From assembly GCA_013397935.1 (NCBI GenBank), contig VZRN01000629.1, positions 124,001-188,000 of the forward strand: a stretch of DNA of 64,000 bases, given 5' to 3'. The translations under genes and the position numbers were made by a program. Position 1 is the first letter of the stretch. Each line of letters begins with the position of its first letter. This document shows positions 50,959 through 63,465 of this stretch, one piece after another. Source of the stretch: Dasyornis broadbenti (lineage: Eukaryota; Chordata; Aves; Passeriformes; Dasyornithidae). The notes beneath the pieces are model-generated. The model was not told the origin of the DNA. It made no database searches and saw only the letters and a list, made by a program, of their open reading frames with translations.

Positions 50959-53900
50959 GTAAGTACCACTGCATTGTTTTTGAATTAGTAATTGAGTCAA
51001 GATCTGAGTGTGTCTAGCATTTCTCTTCCAGATTTTACAGTCTCAGTCTATTAAATATTTCTAGTTAAATTGTTGATGAGATCATGTGAGGACCTGCAGC
51101 TTTTGCTAGTTTTTATCCAAATGAAAATGTATAGCATCAGTCCTTTAAAGACTTTCCACTTGCTTCAGCTTCTCTGTCTATCAACCATTTGTGTAATATG
51201 AGAGCATGATGCATGTAACTAAAACTCCGTGGAGTATTGGGGCATGTATCAATGTCATCTTAAAGTAATTAATGTACATGCCTTCTGTTCAGGGAAAAAA
51301 TACAGAGGAAATTGCTGGTCCTCATTCTGGACTTTTGCTGGGCTGGAATTTCAATGAGTACAACTTTTCACTGCTTCACTAGCACATTATACCATCTTCA
51401 GTTGGTAGGATCTACATCTGTAAAAACTATAGGAGGCTCCAATTTCTTCCTCTTTATCAGTATTGGTAATGTCTCCCATATTAAAATGACCAAATGGTTT
51501 CTCACACATTTCTCAAAATTCCCCTCTGGCCTGAAAAAGAACCATAAAAATGTTTGAATCAAGCCAAACCAAGATTTTACTTTTAGAGAAATTGAGTTCA
51601 AGAGAGTAATCTTATTTTTAGCTTTTGGTATCATATCTGTTGGCAAAAAAGACATACTTGAATCAAGCTTTGATGGAATACAATTTATCAATCATAGGAA
51701 ATTATATTATAGTCTAAGAGATTTTAATGTGAGTAGCTCAGTTACTGTTTCCTAAAATTTTTATATAGCATCAGTGATTCAGTTTAACTGTGATACCTAT
51801 CTTAATCTTCATCACCCATAGCCTTAAAAAATGTACCTATCTATTTCATGCAGTTTCAAAAATACTTTTTATCTGTGTAATCTTATAACCACTGCCTGAC
51901 TGGACTAGATTCAAAGTGTCTTAGTAAGGGTATTAAAGTAAGGTGACCAGATTTCTTTTTCTGGGAGAGAAAGAAATCTGTCCAACAAACCAGGACTCAT
52001 GGAGAGTGCTGCTAACACTGGTTTGTAATGAATGAAGTGCCTCTGCTGTCCTTGATGCTTTAGTTGGGAGCACATCTCCTTCGCTGAGTTGTGTGACTTG
52101 GGAAAGGAGCTGAAGAAGGGGTGTCTTTCTTTTACTCATATGTAGCTGCGCTGGAAGGAACACAGGGCTAGGGTGGAAAGAGGGAACATTCTGGCTACCA
52201 GATGTACGTTTAAAACAAAGGAAATCTGAGAGAGCTATGTCTGGATAGTGGAGTGAATCTTGGTCAGAGTGGAGCATCTGATTATCTTTCACTGAAGCAC
52301 AGAAAGGACAACCTCCTTGTTTTCTGTTCCAGCACTTTCTGCCCTGAATATAGAGCATCCTTGAGCATTACAGGGCAGCTTGATCAGGCAATTCCCAGAT
52401 CCAGCCCCAAGTGATTAATGATTTTAGAATTCATGATTTAGCAGCTTATGGAATCCTTTGTCTACCTGCAAGAGCTCTTTAGTGAGTGTGTAAGATGCAT
52501 AGTTTCCAAAGGTCAGTTGTTTAGCCAAACTGAATAACGATGCTGACAGGGGTTTGTTTTGGTGCAGAGACCATCTCTACTGCCAAATATAATTTATTCC
52601 CTCTAGATAACTTGGGACATTAACGGCTTTTCAAAGATAACCTTGCTGGAATTGTATTACAGTTTTTTTGCCTCTCTTCAGTAATTAGATGCATTTTAGC
52701 TGATTACATCCCCAAATCATCCTGTGAAAAGCATAGATTTAGCAAATACCAGTCCAATGGATAACAAAGCTTTTATGGTAGGAATATCTAATAATCCGTG
52801 TCAGGTGATTTTAATTGATGTTGCTACTACTCTTATAATCTGATTTCTTTCAGTAGGTTCCTCCAAACACCTGTGTAAAAATTATCTGATTTGGGAAGCT
52901 TTTCTGGTTTTTTGTTAAAACAGAAGAACTTTGAGGAATAAGTTTGTAGAAGGATTTAATTTTACATCTGCGACGAATGTAAAGGCAAAGGGCTAAAGTT
53001 TAGGAAAGTCCTCTGTAGGCATGAAAGGTGAAAAGGAAGTGGTTCATTATAGTCATAATTGTGCCGGAGGACAAGTGTCAGAATTTTTTTTGTGACCTGG
53101 TTGGCATTTTGTGCCTACATAAAACAATTATTTGTAAAATGTCCATCATAGGCTCCTGTAATTTCTGTGATTTCTTCTTTGCTTAACCACTCAAAGTTTT
53201 TGTGCAGTGTAAGCCATTGCCTAATTGGTGTCTCATAGGCAGTGATCCTCTCCATTAATGAAGTCTAGATTTACTTAGCATGACATTGTTAGCTTATGTT
53301 TCCTTACCTCCTTTTCCTGTCTTTTTGTTGACTCTTCTGGTTCTTTTTCTTTAGGTTTCATAATTTATGACAATTTTTCAGTTTACCAAAAATTTATCTC
53401 ATTTTCTCTTAACCATGTGAAGTCTAATAAGGATCAAAATTCTGATTCTGGTAAGATTTACACACATGCTGAGCACTTAAAGGTATGCTCAACTCTACCC
53501 AAGTGGCTAACTTCCCAGAAGTGGCTGTGATTACGTTTGCAGTAGCTACATATCTTATGCGAGAAAGGACATATCTGATTGCTTCCAACTTTGTGCTGAG
53601 GCTGACCACATTTCTTGGACTAGGAGTTCTCAATAGGGAATTTTTTTAGATCTGAGTTAAAGATGAAACTCTTGCTCCTTGCAGTGACGGAATGTTTTGG
53701 TTCTCCTGCTTGGTGTGGCCATTATACACTGAGCAGGTGTAAATACTGCAGGCAGGGCCAGAGAGGGAAGGAGGCCACGCACTTGGTGTGTCACTGGCCT
53801 TCCATGTACGTTCTTCATGTTCCTTTGATAATTCTCCTCTTGCTGAGAGAGAGAAGTAGCATAACAGCTGGGATATGGAGAAAAGAGTGCCACAGGTTGA

Positions 53901-56900
53901 ATGTGTCTCTCTTTACAGATCACCTCCTGGCATTTAAAAATACGTAAATGAAGAAAGATGTGCTTGCCATTCCAAATTCTAACCTTGGAAAATTTCTTTA
54001 TCTTGTTGTTGATGATTAATTCCTCTGTAGCTATGTACTTTAACGTGGACGATATGGATGATATCACCATTGTCTCTGTATAATCCAAGAAAAAACCTAA
54101 GTAATCTAAACTTTGGGGTGATTTAAGAGAACAAACACACGAGAAAATAAATGAGTTTAAAGTGCTAAATCCTTGAAAAGAAACTTCAATTACCTGTGAG
54201 TACCAGCTCTTCAGCTGTCATTTTTACATGTGATACTTTCAAGCTGCCTTTAATAATAACTTCACAGTGAAATGAACTGTTTAAACATTAATCATTTCAG
54301 TTATACATTAAACAGTAGCTTTCTTAATCCACATAGAAGTATCCAAACTGTTACACTGTGCATTTATGCAAGGAGCACAGAGATAATGGGATATCTTTAA
54401 CAAACGTCAGTGACTAAATAAAACAGATGATTTTGGGCATAACTGTAAATAGTATCACTGACAACAAAGCACTGCCATCTCATTTGTGATATTGGTACTC
54501 TAACTTTTAGCCTGTTGCTTCTGGTTGCATTTTTTTTCCTAATTAAAATTCAGTGAGTATATTCTGGCATTTTTGATTTCTCTAAACTGTCCTGTCCAAC
54601 CTTCAAGATGAAAATGTTGCCTTCTCTTTTTCACATACTCTTTTGACTCTCAATATTGCTCAGCCTGCTACTGGTGTTACTGGAGGGAGTTTCCATGCTT
54701 CTGGGTACAGAGCAATTTAATGCTGATGTGAAAAATGGGAAGTGGTCAGTGCCCAGTGTGACTGTTTTGCCTCTGCATTCTCAAGGAAAAGGAAAACTTC
54801 AGTTGGGCTTTCATTCTAGTTTGCAGATGTGGGCAGTAGAAGGTAGATATTAGGCTCAGGTAACCCATTTAAAGATTTCCTAGCTGTGTGCCTAGCTGAT
54901 GAAAAGATCACCTTCCCTGGAAGGGAAGGTGGAGTCCAAAGGCCTTACATCCTCAGGGAGAAAGTGGAAATGCAGCTGTCACTCATCCACTCATCCAGTC
55001 TGCATCCCAATCTGTTGGGTACCAAACCTTGGGCTGTATTATTACATTTACTGAGTGTACTGGGAAAGCAGAAGATGAAAAAGTAAATTATTTACCCCAA
55101 TACAATTTTTTTTTCCTAAAACTGTAAGGAGAAAATACTAAAGAAACCTCTAGAAGCTTTTGAAGGAAATGTGATGGGGAAAAAAATACCTAAGTCTGGA
55201 GTGCCTTTCTGATGAGTCATGTGCCGCTCTCCTTTGTACCTATTAACAGAATGCATGTTTGACCTTCCCTTTCTTTGCTCTTGTTCCCTCCCTCTTCTGT
55301 GATACCAAAGGAAGTGGCTTTTTGGAAATCAGCCTTCCAGAGAAGTGATTTGATTCATGTCAGTATCTAGTGTACAGCTTTCCATAAACAGATAAAAACT
55401 GTATTTATAACCTAATTTCGTAGAACCAGTGTAACATCAAAGCTGAATTAAAAATACTGAGCCTAAATTTTCTGTTAAGGATACTAAAATGAGCTGGCCA
55501 AAGTGACCAAGCCTGATGTGAAGAAGCTCTGTCACTGTTTTCTTACCTTTGTTTCTGTCTAATGGCCAGTGGTAATTCATCCCATCTTCCATGGTGCCAC
55601 CACAGGGAGTTGGAGCAGATATCAGGTGCTATGAGTGGCACAAAAACATTAGAACTAAGATTGCACTTAAGTTTTATCCTATAAACTTATAAACAATCTG
55701 CCTCAAAATCTACCTTACATAGAAAGTCAAGATAGGCTAATGTTTCCAGTGTACAATTAACAAAAAATTGTTAACTTGTGGAGGATTTTTATGTGTTATT
55801 GTTATTAATGCCTTGCATAACAGAATGGTTCATTTTAGCAGAATGTTTATTCAGCTGAAAGGTTTGTCAAATATTAAAGGTACCCAACATCTTTGTAGAA
55901 AGTATAGATTCTTTTTGAATGGGAGAATTGAATGTCATATTTTCAGAGACTGTTTCTGCAAATAACTGGATTTTAGAACAGCACCATTTTGAAACTTTGC
56001 TGTTTGAGCTACTCAGTTTTGTTCATGAGCAAGTCCTGTGAAATGCATCAATGCTGGACATTTTCATTTCTCTGAAGATAAATGGACAGTAGTTGCTGCA
56101 CAGTTCTAGTAACTGCTGTAACAAACAGGTGTCTACTGCCTGTAAAAATGTTTAGAAGAGGATCTGTATAGGCTTAAAAATTGCAATGTGGACTTGTCTT
56201 TTTAAATGTTAAATGGTTGTAATTACATAATACAGAATGTGATCCTAGGTATCTATTTGGAATGAAAATGAAAATACTGGCTTTGGCCTTTCTCGTGGGA
56301 ATTTTTCTTGCAAATCAACTCCACTGCCTGAATCAGTTGAATTTTTGGTGAAAAAACTTTCAGTTCTGTAAGTTTCCTGTAATTTCTTATTTATAAAATC
56401 TAATTTTTATAAATTTCCCTGTATCTTTATATTTACTTGTAAGTCAAAACTGATCTTAGCAGCAGTATACAGTCATGGTTATCTAATGTCATTCTGTGGT
56501 GACAGCCAAGTACTGTGGCTTGAGGAGACCAAACTGCATAGCTTCCAAGGTGTCCCTTGGGATTCTGCTGTTTGGATTCTGCCATTCGTCTCTTTGTTAG
56601 AGCTGACATAGTCAAGACAACCTGTACTTTGGAAGAATAGTCCTGGGTGCTAATAGAAAGTGTTCTCATTTTGGGCATGTTTTTGGTAAAATTTTAGTCA
56701 CTTCATTCCATAAATCTCCTCTCTAGGCCCTGCACATTTAAGTCCATAACTATATGTTTGTCTGCCAGGAATGTTGTGCTGCTGCAGATTGGCAGGGCTG
56801 TTTGCTGCTCCTTAAGTATTCCACACCTGTTTGGTGTCTGGAGCTGACTAGAAAGCAGTTGCCCGTGCATTCTCTCAGGTATTTCCTGAGACAGAGGCCA

Positions 56901-59868
56901 GCTGCCATAGCCCTTCTCACTGTGCTGTCCCCCGTCCCTCTTCACCTATCTCACAGGCTGGGCAGGGGGAGTGTCCATGTTCAGCCTCTAGTTTACTGAA
57001 GTTCAGACTCTTTTTCTCCTGCTAAGAAAGCCCAGTAGGTGCTTGCCCAGTGCCAGGCTTCCTCAAAGGATGCTTTCTGCCAAGGTTTAAAGGATATCGT
57101 GAAGCGTTAGGTTAAACAACAATAGTCAGCAGCAGCACTGCTCCCCTGAGACGGGGACAAGAAACAGCTGCCAGTAGTGTTGTTCTTGCACAAAATTCTT
57201 ATCGGCAGCCAGGTTCCAGCTGCTTCTCCTTTCTCCACCCTGGAAAAACTGAACTGCTTCTCACAGACTGGGTTGCCTGCAGACAGGTGAACCAGAAAGG
57301 GTGTTGCCTTTCCAAAAACTTTAAGCACGAGTATACTGCTCAAAAGTTAGATTTAAGGTAGGGAGAAGAAAAGTATTTTTTCGTTCTCACAGTTGGAGAT
57401 AGAGCACTGTACACCTTTTGTGCTTTAAGGGTTTTTTCTCTATTCTGTGCCTGAGTTACTGAACAAATGACATACTTTGAGTGATAGTGCCTTTGATGCA
57501 GGGACCAGAACCATCTGTCCCATCTTGACCACTGTGTTAGACCGTCTTCTGTCTTTACTTCCCTTTGGCTTAATTGGTTTTTCAATTCTGCTTTGTTTGG
57601 TGGAACAGCTTCAGCAGGACATGTGGAGACCATCACACCCTAAAATATCCAGTAGCCTGAGACTCAAACGCTGGCATGCTAAGGAATGCTATAAGCACAA
57701 GGCTGTTTGTTTAGACAGGTACTGGTATCTCTCAAAGCTCCATCAGTTTGTGAGCCTAACCTTAAGTACTGTTAATGGATTTAGTCTCCTGCCAGTCTGG
57801 AGCTGCTAAAATTATGCTGGTTCCTGCAGTCAAACAAAGTTATTGGGAAATGAAGGTTGTCACAATTTTTGCAGCTGTAGTATGGGGCTATGGTGAGAGT
57901 TGCTAAACAGGTTTCATACCAGTGGAACAGTTTCCTCTGCCTACACAGATGGGATTCCCAGGTCTTGGCTTAGCAAGCTATTTGTGTTGGAACAGTACAA
58001 AGTGATATGAAGACAGTAAGGAACTTGCTGCTTTTGTTTCTAATGGTGCATGTTAATAACAGGAACTGGTGCTTATCCCATTTAATGGAGTTACCTTTTC
58101 CCTCAGAAAAGAAACCGAACAGTTCTTGTGGGGACCTATTCTATCTTCCTTGCAACAAAAGCAAGGAATAATACTGGCTTTTTTACCTATTTAATTACTC
58201 TTTGAATCTTCAAGAGTGTTTTCTATTAGAGAAAATGTAGCAAAGTATTATTACAGTGTGTAATCCCTTGTTTTGGAATAGCATATGTTAGGTATATTGA
58301 TTTGGTGATCCTAAACTAACAGTGTTGCAAAAGAAAATCCATAGAGCAAATATATGTAAGTTTCATATACGTAAGGATTTTCTTGCTCTTATCAATAATA
58401 AACAACCTAGGGCAATAAATTTTCTGTTAGCTTGTAACTAACACATCTCAAGTTACTTTACTTTCCCTTATACATGTCAACTTGAGAGATACTTTAGTTT
58501 GAACTCTAATCCTTCTCCAAATAAACCCTATTCACTTTCTTTTCTTGTTCTTAAACACAACAAAGGAGGAGGGTTACCAAATGTAAGTCATATTAAATAA
58601 TATATGACAGTCTCTCCTTCCTTCTTTCTGTATACAAAGGTGATTCTTATGAAAGACTTGGTTAATGAACTTAATGCTGCACTTCTGTAAATAACAAGTC
58701 TCATACTCATGAATAATTTCTAGCAACTGTAGGCATGTGAATATTATGCTGTAAGAGAAGTCATGGATAGATTTATGTCCATAAAAAAGTGCTCCTCAGA
58801 TTATGCATGCCATCACCAGTTGCTACATTTGACAGCTCCATATTCATGGCTTGTGTTTAGTTTATTTTACTCCCCGTACTACTAGATGTGTTATTAAAAG
58901 CATTTGGCATTTTTGTCTTCTTGCTAACCTACAAAACTAAATGGTAATGAACAATTTTTGTACCTACCTCAGGATACTACTTGTATTCTCAAAAATTCAC
59001 GAAGCAGGTTGAAGGGATATGGAGGATGCAGAAGGCAGCTTGTATACATCAAGACTGTCTACACTGAATCCACAAGAGTTTGTGAGAAAGATCTTCAAGT
59101 CAGATTCCCTGGACAGATTTCATTTTTAAGTGGGCAGAAGAAGCAGTATGGTGGTGTTTGCTCTGAGATGCTGCATATTCTAGAAGTGGGTTCCTTTTGA
59201 GAATTTAATTTCCTACAGGACTTTTTTTGGACATAAAGGCTTTTGCACAATGTGCTAATAAGCACTGATTCAGACAGGACTAGTTACAGGTAAACCTTTG
59301 GACACAGAATTCACTTTCTGTGGTAGGAAAGTCAGATTTCTGACCTGTGGAAAGATGCTTCCTTCTCTAACCAGAAGTTCACCTTATGTAGAATTGACTC
59401 AATTGTTTTTATTCGCCCCATTCTACCTTAAAAAACTATATACTGTTTAAAGAACACAGAATGGTTTTATCTGACTGCTGTTTCAGTTCTGCTTATTAGT
59501 TAAGTTGGTATTGTATTTTAAGGGTTTTCCCCAAATGTACACTGCATGTTAAGAAAATAATTTTATAGTATCTGTAATTCCTAATCGCTTTACAGTGTTA
59601 AAGGTATGTGTTCTAGAGCTCTTGTGTAGAACTGCAGTTACTTAAAAAGATAGACTGAGTAAAAAATTGAACTCAAAAGGGTCCAACTTCCAGCTTTCAA
59701 AAAGTTTTGACATGTTTCTCAATGGATGCAAAGTAACTTTGCATACTGTTTTGAAGTGAGGTGAGTGGCGCATCTAAAATGGTTGTATTTTAAAGTGTGT
59801 GTATATATATGCCTGTGTACAAATACATATAAAAGCTTCTGCTCCTAAAAAATCTTCTTCTTTTGCAG
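50959..59868 (+). other. ADGRG2: Intron 3 of the ADGRG2-like gene
   Basis: GTAAGT at 50959 to cttcttttgcag at 59868. No coding exon or repeat family recognised in nearly 9 kb. Open frames such as minus 51933-52358 and minus 53657-54088 have no domain. A TG/TA microsatellite-like stretch lies at about 59795-59816. Confidence 0.55.
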
Positions 59869-59910
59869 TTGATACTACTGCTACACTGCCTGGCATAGAA
59901 CAAATAACAG
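59869..59910 (+). CDS. ADGRG2: ADGRG2-like adhesion GPCR, mini-exon 4 (42 nt)
   Basis: Bounded by tcttcttcttttgcag and ACAG|GTATGT. It is 42 nt, phase 1-1, and adds 14 residues VDTTATLPGIEQIT. Thr-rich, it starts the flexible stalk between the pentraxin domain and the GAIN domain. It can be skipped without changing frame. Human ADGRG2 has a comparable set of very short stalk exons that are alternatively spliced. Confidence 0.85.
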
Positions 59911-61259
59911 GTATGTTGGAGTTCTGTGGGATTTTGCCTCATTGTTCTTTTACTTTAGGAAGTGTGTAGGAAGATTGCTGCTGTTACTTTTTAATTCACG
60001 GAGATAGTTAAGCGTATGCAAATATTTGCAAATTAGTTTTCCATATCCTTGTGGCATATTAGCTAATTTTATGGTGCAAATAGAATCAGTAATTTTCCAG
60101 AGAAAATGAAAATAAGATCGCTGAGATGATTTTGATTCTCCCTTCATTACAGAAATTGTATTTACATTTATCCTTTGGAAAGAGCTATTGCTAGTTTTCA
60201 GTAAGGCAAGCAAAATAGTCTTACGAGAGCAAGGAATTCATGAGTGATTAGCATTTCAGAAACTCCTTGTTTACCATTTTTAATAAAAAAGATCTGGATT
60301 TCCTCAGGATCTTCTGGTATGTCTGATTTAAGTCTCTGCAGCAGTAGGAAAGGCTTTACAGTATAAATAGTGTATTATAAGCAACTTTATAGGATGACTT
60401 TTGAGCTTTGAGAGATGTTGAAATACCTTAAGTATAATTTAAAAATAGTGCTTTCATATTTGCATCCAGCTGTTCTTTAGATTATATTTCTGTGATAACT
60501 GTGACCTGTAACTTGACTTGTCTCTGACAGTATCAAAAATCACCCAGTGACTGAAAGGGCCAACTTTAAAGTTGCTGTGTGACCAAAATACTCAATTTGC
60601 TAATTTCTTTTTGATCAAAATACTGATGGTAACAGTATCAAAAATGTAATAGCTAGCATTTGCTATATAAATAGTTGACCTCTGTCAAGATCAGAGGTTC
60701 AAACTTGAAATTACATTTTTATACACTAATTTTTGCAGGATAGAAAAGAGAATACATATATATGGGAGAAATTTTAAGTGGCAAGCCTCACTGTTGTTGT
60801 AAAGTCTGAGACAAGTTCTTTATACCCAGCTAGAGCCATCTTGTTGTGTATGCTCGACTCCCATTCCCAGAATTAGCAAGACACTCAGGATAGGCATGTG
60901 GCTTTCAGGCCAGTGTGGCACGTATCTTGGGTCAATAATTTTTGGGTTCTCAACATTATACTATTCAAACTTTCCAGTATTTCTCAAAAAAAAAAAAAAA
61001 AATTGTCTTGCATTGAATTCTATTTGAATACATAAAAACTGTGATTATTTTTTTAACCAGAGATTGTTACATCTGCCTTTTTTGACAACTTGGAAGTGTT
61101 GTTCTGAAAGACCAGGTGTTGCCCTCTTCTGGTGAATGTAGTAAACTTTTAATAATTTAAGAAAACCCTGCTGTGGATAATCATGTATGTGTCTGAAACT
61201 TTGTAATGGTCTTTTTTTTTTTTTTTTTTTTTAATCGGAAACAAAATCATCAAATTCAG
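59911..61259 (+). other. ADGRG2: Intron 4 of the ADGRG2-like gene
   Basis: GTATGT at 59911 to aaattcag at 61259. Its 3' end carries a run of about 22 T (61211-61232) upstream of the acceptor. No further supported exon; a 9-nt candidate at 60308-60316 is listed as rejected. Confidence 0.6.
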
Positions 61260-61286
61260 AAGAATTAGCTGCAACAACAGTTTCTG
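61260..61286 (+). CDS. ADGRG2: ADGRG2-like adhesion GPCR, micro-exon 5 (27 nt)
   Basis: The acceptor is aaattcag at 61259, the donor TTCTG|GTAAGA. It is only 27 nt, phase 1-1, and adds EELAATTVS. The polypyrimidine tract is displaced about 27 nt upstream of the AG, with an A-rich segment between, which predicts weak or regulated inclusion. It fits the pattern of its neighbours in phase and composition. Confidence 0.72.
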
Positions 61287-62333
61287 GTAAGAAAATCAGG
61301 ACTTTAATGTTTTCTGCAACTTCTGGGACCAGAAGTGATGAGCATCATCTATGAAAGTATTTTAAAAAAGGATTAAGAATGAGACCCACAATAATAACCT
61401 GTGTGAAAACCAGTTGCTTTCTTGCTTAATGTATACAGACATGGAGTGCTCTGGTTAGAAGAAATAATACAGATGCAAACACACATGATCTTGTTCTTTT
61501 GCAGATAATAGTGTCTCTTTGGGAATGGTTCATCTTTTAACAACTGCTTCAAATTCAATATTTCTTCTAGTAAATACCAAGACAAATAACACAGATGAAA
61601 GCCGTACTTAGTTTTCTCTCTGATTGCTCATATTTTGGCTGCTTGTTAGTTGCCTTAGAAAATTTGTTCTTCTGTTGTGAAGCTGCTCTGGCCCATTTAA
61701 AAAAGTCACTAAGTTGTCATATTGAAGTGGTATATAGTGGTCTTCTAACCACTTTGTATTCCTATGCTGGCACCTAAAATATTCATACTAAGAACAGCCT
61801 TCTTTGCATTTTCATCTATTGTCTTAATTTAATTTAAATTTTTTTCCTTTTGGTGTAGCTGAAAAAACTTTGCATCATTGCTCTATTTTATTTAAATATG
61901 GTTACTGAAAAACATAGCTTTTTTTGAGAGACAGTTTGCCAAACCCAGTGTGTCATCTCTGCTTATGAATGTTGTGAGTTCATGCCGGAAAAGGTCCTTG
62001 GGTTTAAGCAGTTATTGCATTGGATATGCAGAATTCATGTACATCTTCTGAAAGAACGAAACCAGTAAAAGGAACTTACCCGAGGAAATTTAATTCCCAG
62101 CTGTTTGAATTCAGATATTCAGATTTTTGAAATAATATGAATGTTATTTCAATTTTTAGTATTGAAATAATGTGAACACTCTTAACAAGCTATGCAATTG
62201 TTCTTAAAATGGAACTTAGATAAATAAAATACAGTTTCTGTTCAACATTTTGCAGGCTTGATCTTTTTTCTTCAAAATTCATAGAAGTAAAATATTAATA
62301 CAATTGTTACTTCTTTTAGCTTTTTTCCCCTAG
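61287..62333 (+). other. ADGRG2: Intron 5 of the ADGRG2-like gene
   Basis: GTAAGA at 61287 to the acceptor at 62333, or to 62493 when the GC-donor exon is skipped. A possible additional cassette (61505-61603) lies inside and is discussed as a finding. Confidence 0.55.
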
Positions 62334-62378
62334 AATCTTCAATTGCTACTTTGATCACCTATCCTATTAATTCTTCAG
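62334..62378 (+). CDS. ADGRG2: Probable mini-exon 6 (45 nt) with a GC splice donor
   Basis: An excellent acceptor (cttttttcccctag) precedes 45 open bases in phase 1-1 that would add ESSIATLITYPINSS, Ser/Thr-rich like its neighbours and with an NSS glycosylation sequon (the residue after NSS does not matter). The donor reads TTCAG|GCAAGA: GC instead of GT, but with the strong flanking match (CAG before, AAG after) typical of the minor class of GC-AG introns. The downstream intron would be 115 nt. Support comes from phase, composition and acceptor strength together. GC donors often go with regulated splicing. Confidence 0.62.
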
Positions 62379-62493
62379 GCAAGATGTTATTAATGTTTCT
62401 CTTATTTAGATTTTGTTAGATTTAGACCTTTTGGCTTTTTTATATCTTATTTTATTTTTATAGATTTTACTGTTATTAATTTTTCTATTTCAG

Positions 62494-62526
62494 ATATGTC
62501 TTCAGAGGAGACTACCCAAAGTACAG
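62494..62526 (+). CDS. ADGRG2: ADGRG2-like adhesion GPCR, mini-exon 7 (33 nt)
   Basis: Acceptor taatttttctatttcag, donor TACAG|GTGAGA. It is 33 nt, phase 1-1, adding DMSSEETTQST. Acidic and Ser/Thr-rich, a likely O-glycosylated stalk piece. Confidence 0.85.
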
Positions 62527-63423
62527 GTGAGAATTTGCATGAAGAAAGTAAGGTTTCAAGGGAGATGTTGCATTCGTGTTTGTTTCTCTTTTGGTTTTTT
62601 TTTTTAGTGACTGGGATTTGTTTATTCCAAATTATTTTCTTACATGATCTTAAAATTTGTTTTTATCCGCAATGTGTATCTTAAGGCTGCATGGTTAGGG
62701 TTCTGAGGTGCACTTGACTGAGCTGTTAACCTTTCTTTTTCATTCAAAATATTGTATTGCTTACCAAAACTCTAACAGGGCAGATGTATTTTTTAGCAAG
62801 GATATAGGGGGATTTGTCTGTAGAATGTTTTCTGTGCTTTCTGATACTGTTTAAGCTGTTTTACAGAACTAAAATGTACACCCCATTCCTTAAAGATACA
62901 CAGCGTTCTTGCAAGGAGCAGCCAAATAGGATCAGAAAAGATTTAATAAGAACAACTTGTTACCCCTTCCTTTCCTGATTTTCCTCTTTGAAACAAGGAC
63001 TAGGTTTATCCCATACCAGTACAGATTCCTCCATGCCCATATAGGAGCTGGACATCCTGCTATTCTTCATAGTTGATTGAAGGACACATATTTAGAGCTG
63101 AAGTGCCCATGTAGAACAGGATAAATAAGAATCACCTTAAAACCACCACTTTCTCCTCTGAACAACAGGGAACCAGAAGTCACTGGCTCAGGTGGGGACA
63201 TAAATGTGTGATGGAATGGTTCATACTCCAATTGCTGCTTTTGCATCTCCCATGCTAAAAATAACTTTATTTCCTTATAAATAGTCATGTATTTACACCT
63301 CTCCTGGGAAGACAGAGTCTAAAGTAGAAATAAGAAAACTTATTTTTGTGACATGTATTTAATAGGCTTTTTAAGTTGAAATTTGAAAACTTCTAAACTA
63401 ATTTCTTTTCTTTTTTTTAACAG
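62527..63423 (+). other. ADGRG2: Intron 7 of the ADGRG2-like gene
   Basis: GTGAGA at 62527 to tttcttttttttaacag at 63423. No other supported exon. Confidence 0.65.
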
Positions 63424-63465
63424 AAGCTCTTAAAATCACTGATTATTACTCCACCATAACACCAG
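63424..63465 (+). CDS. ADGRG2: ADGRG2-like adhesion GPCR, mini-exon 8 (42 nt)
   Basis: Acceptor ttttttttaacag, donor ACCAG|GTAGGA. It is 42 nt, phase 1-1, adding EALKITDYYSTITP. It continues the Ser/Thr-rich stalk and contains a DYYST acidic-Tyr patch. The gene goes on past the right edge, so the GAIN, GPS and seven-helix parts are not visible here. Confidence 0.85.

Noticed and set aside
60308..60316. 9-nt phase 1-1 micro-exon (cag|GATCTTCTG|gtatgt)
   Set aside because: Splice sites are acceptable but the pyrimidine tract is weak and a 9-nt match of this kind is easily found by chance.
61075..61126. Acceptor-like ttaaccag followed by an open stretch
   Set aside because: In phase 1 a stop (TGA) appears after 15 codons and no frame-preserving donor precedes it.
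62607..62672. 66-nt phase 1-1 block after a tttttttttttag acceptor
   Set aside because: It encodes a hydrophobic, Cys-rich peptide unlike the stalk cassettes, the donor (AAT|GTGTAT) is weak, and the intron to the preceding exon would be only about 80 nt.
43573..63465. Naming the gene ADGRG4 because of the pentraxin domain
   Set aside because: The signal exon matches ADGRG2 better, and ADGRG4 is expected to continue into a very large Ser/Thr exon rather than many tiny ones. It is kept as the main alternative.
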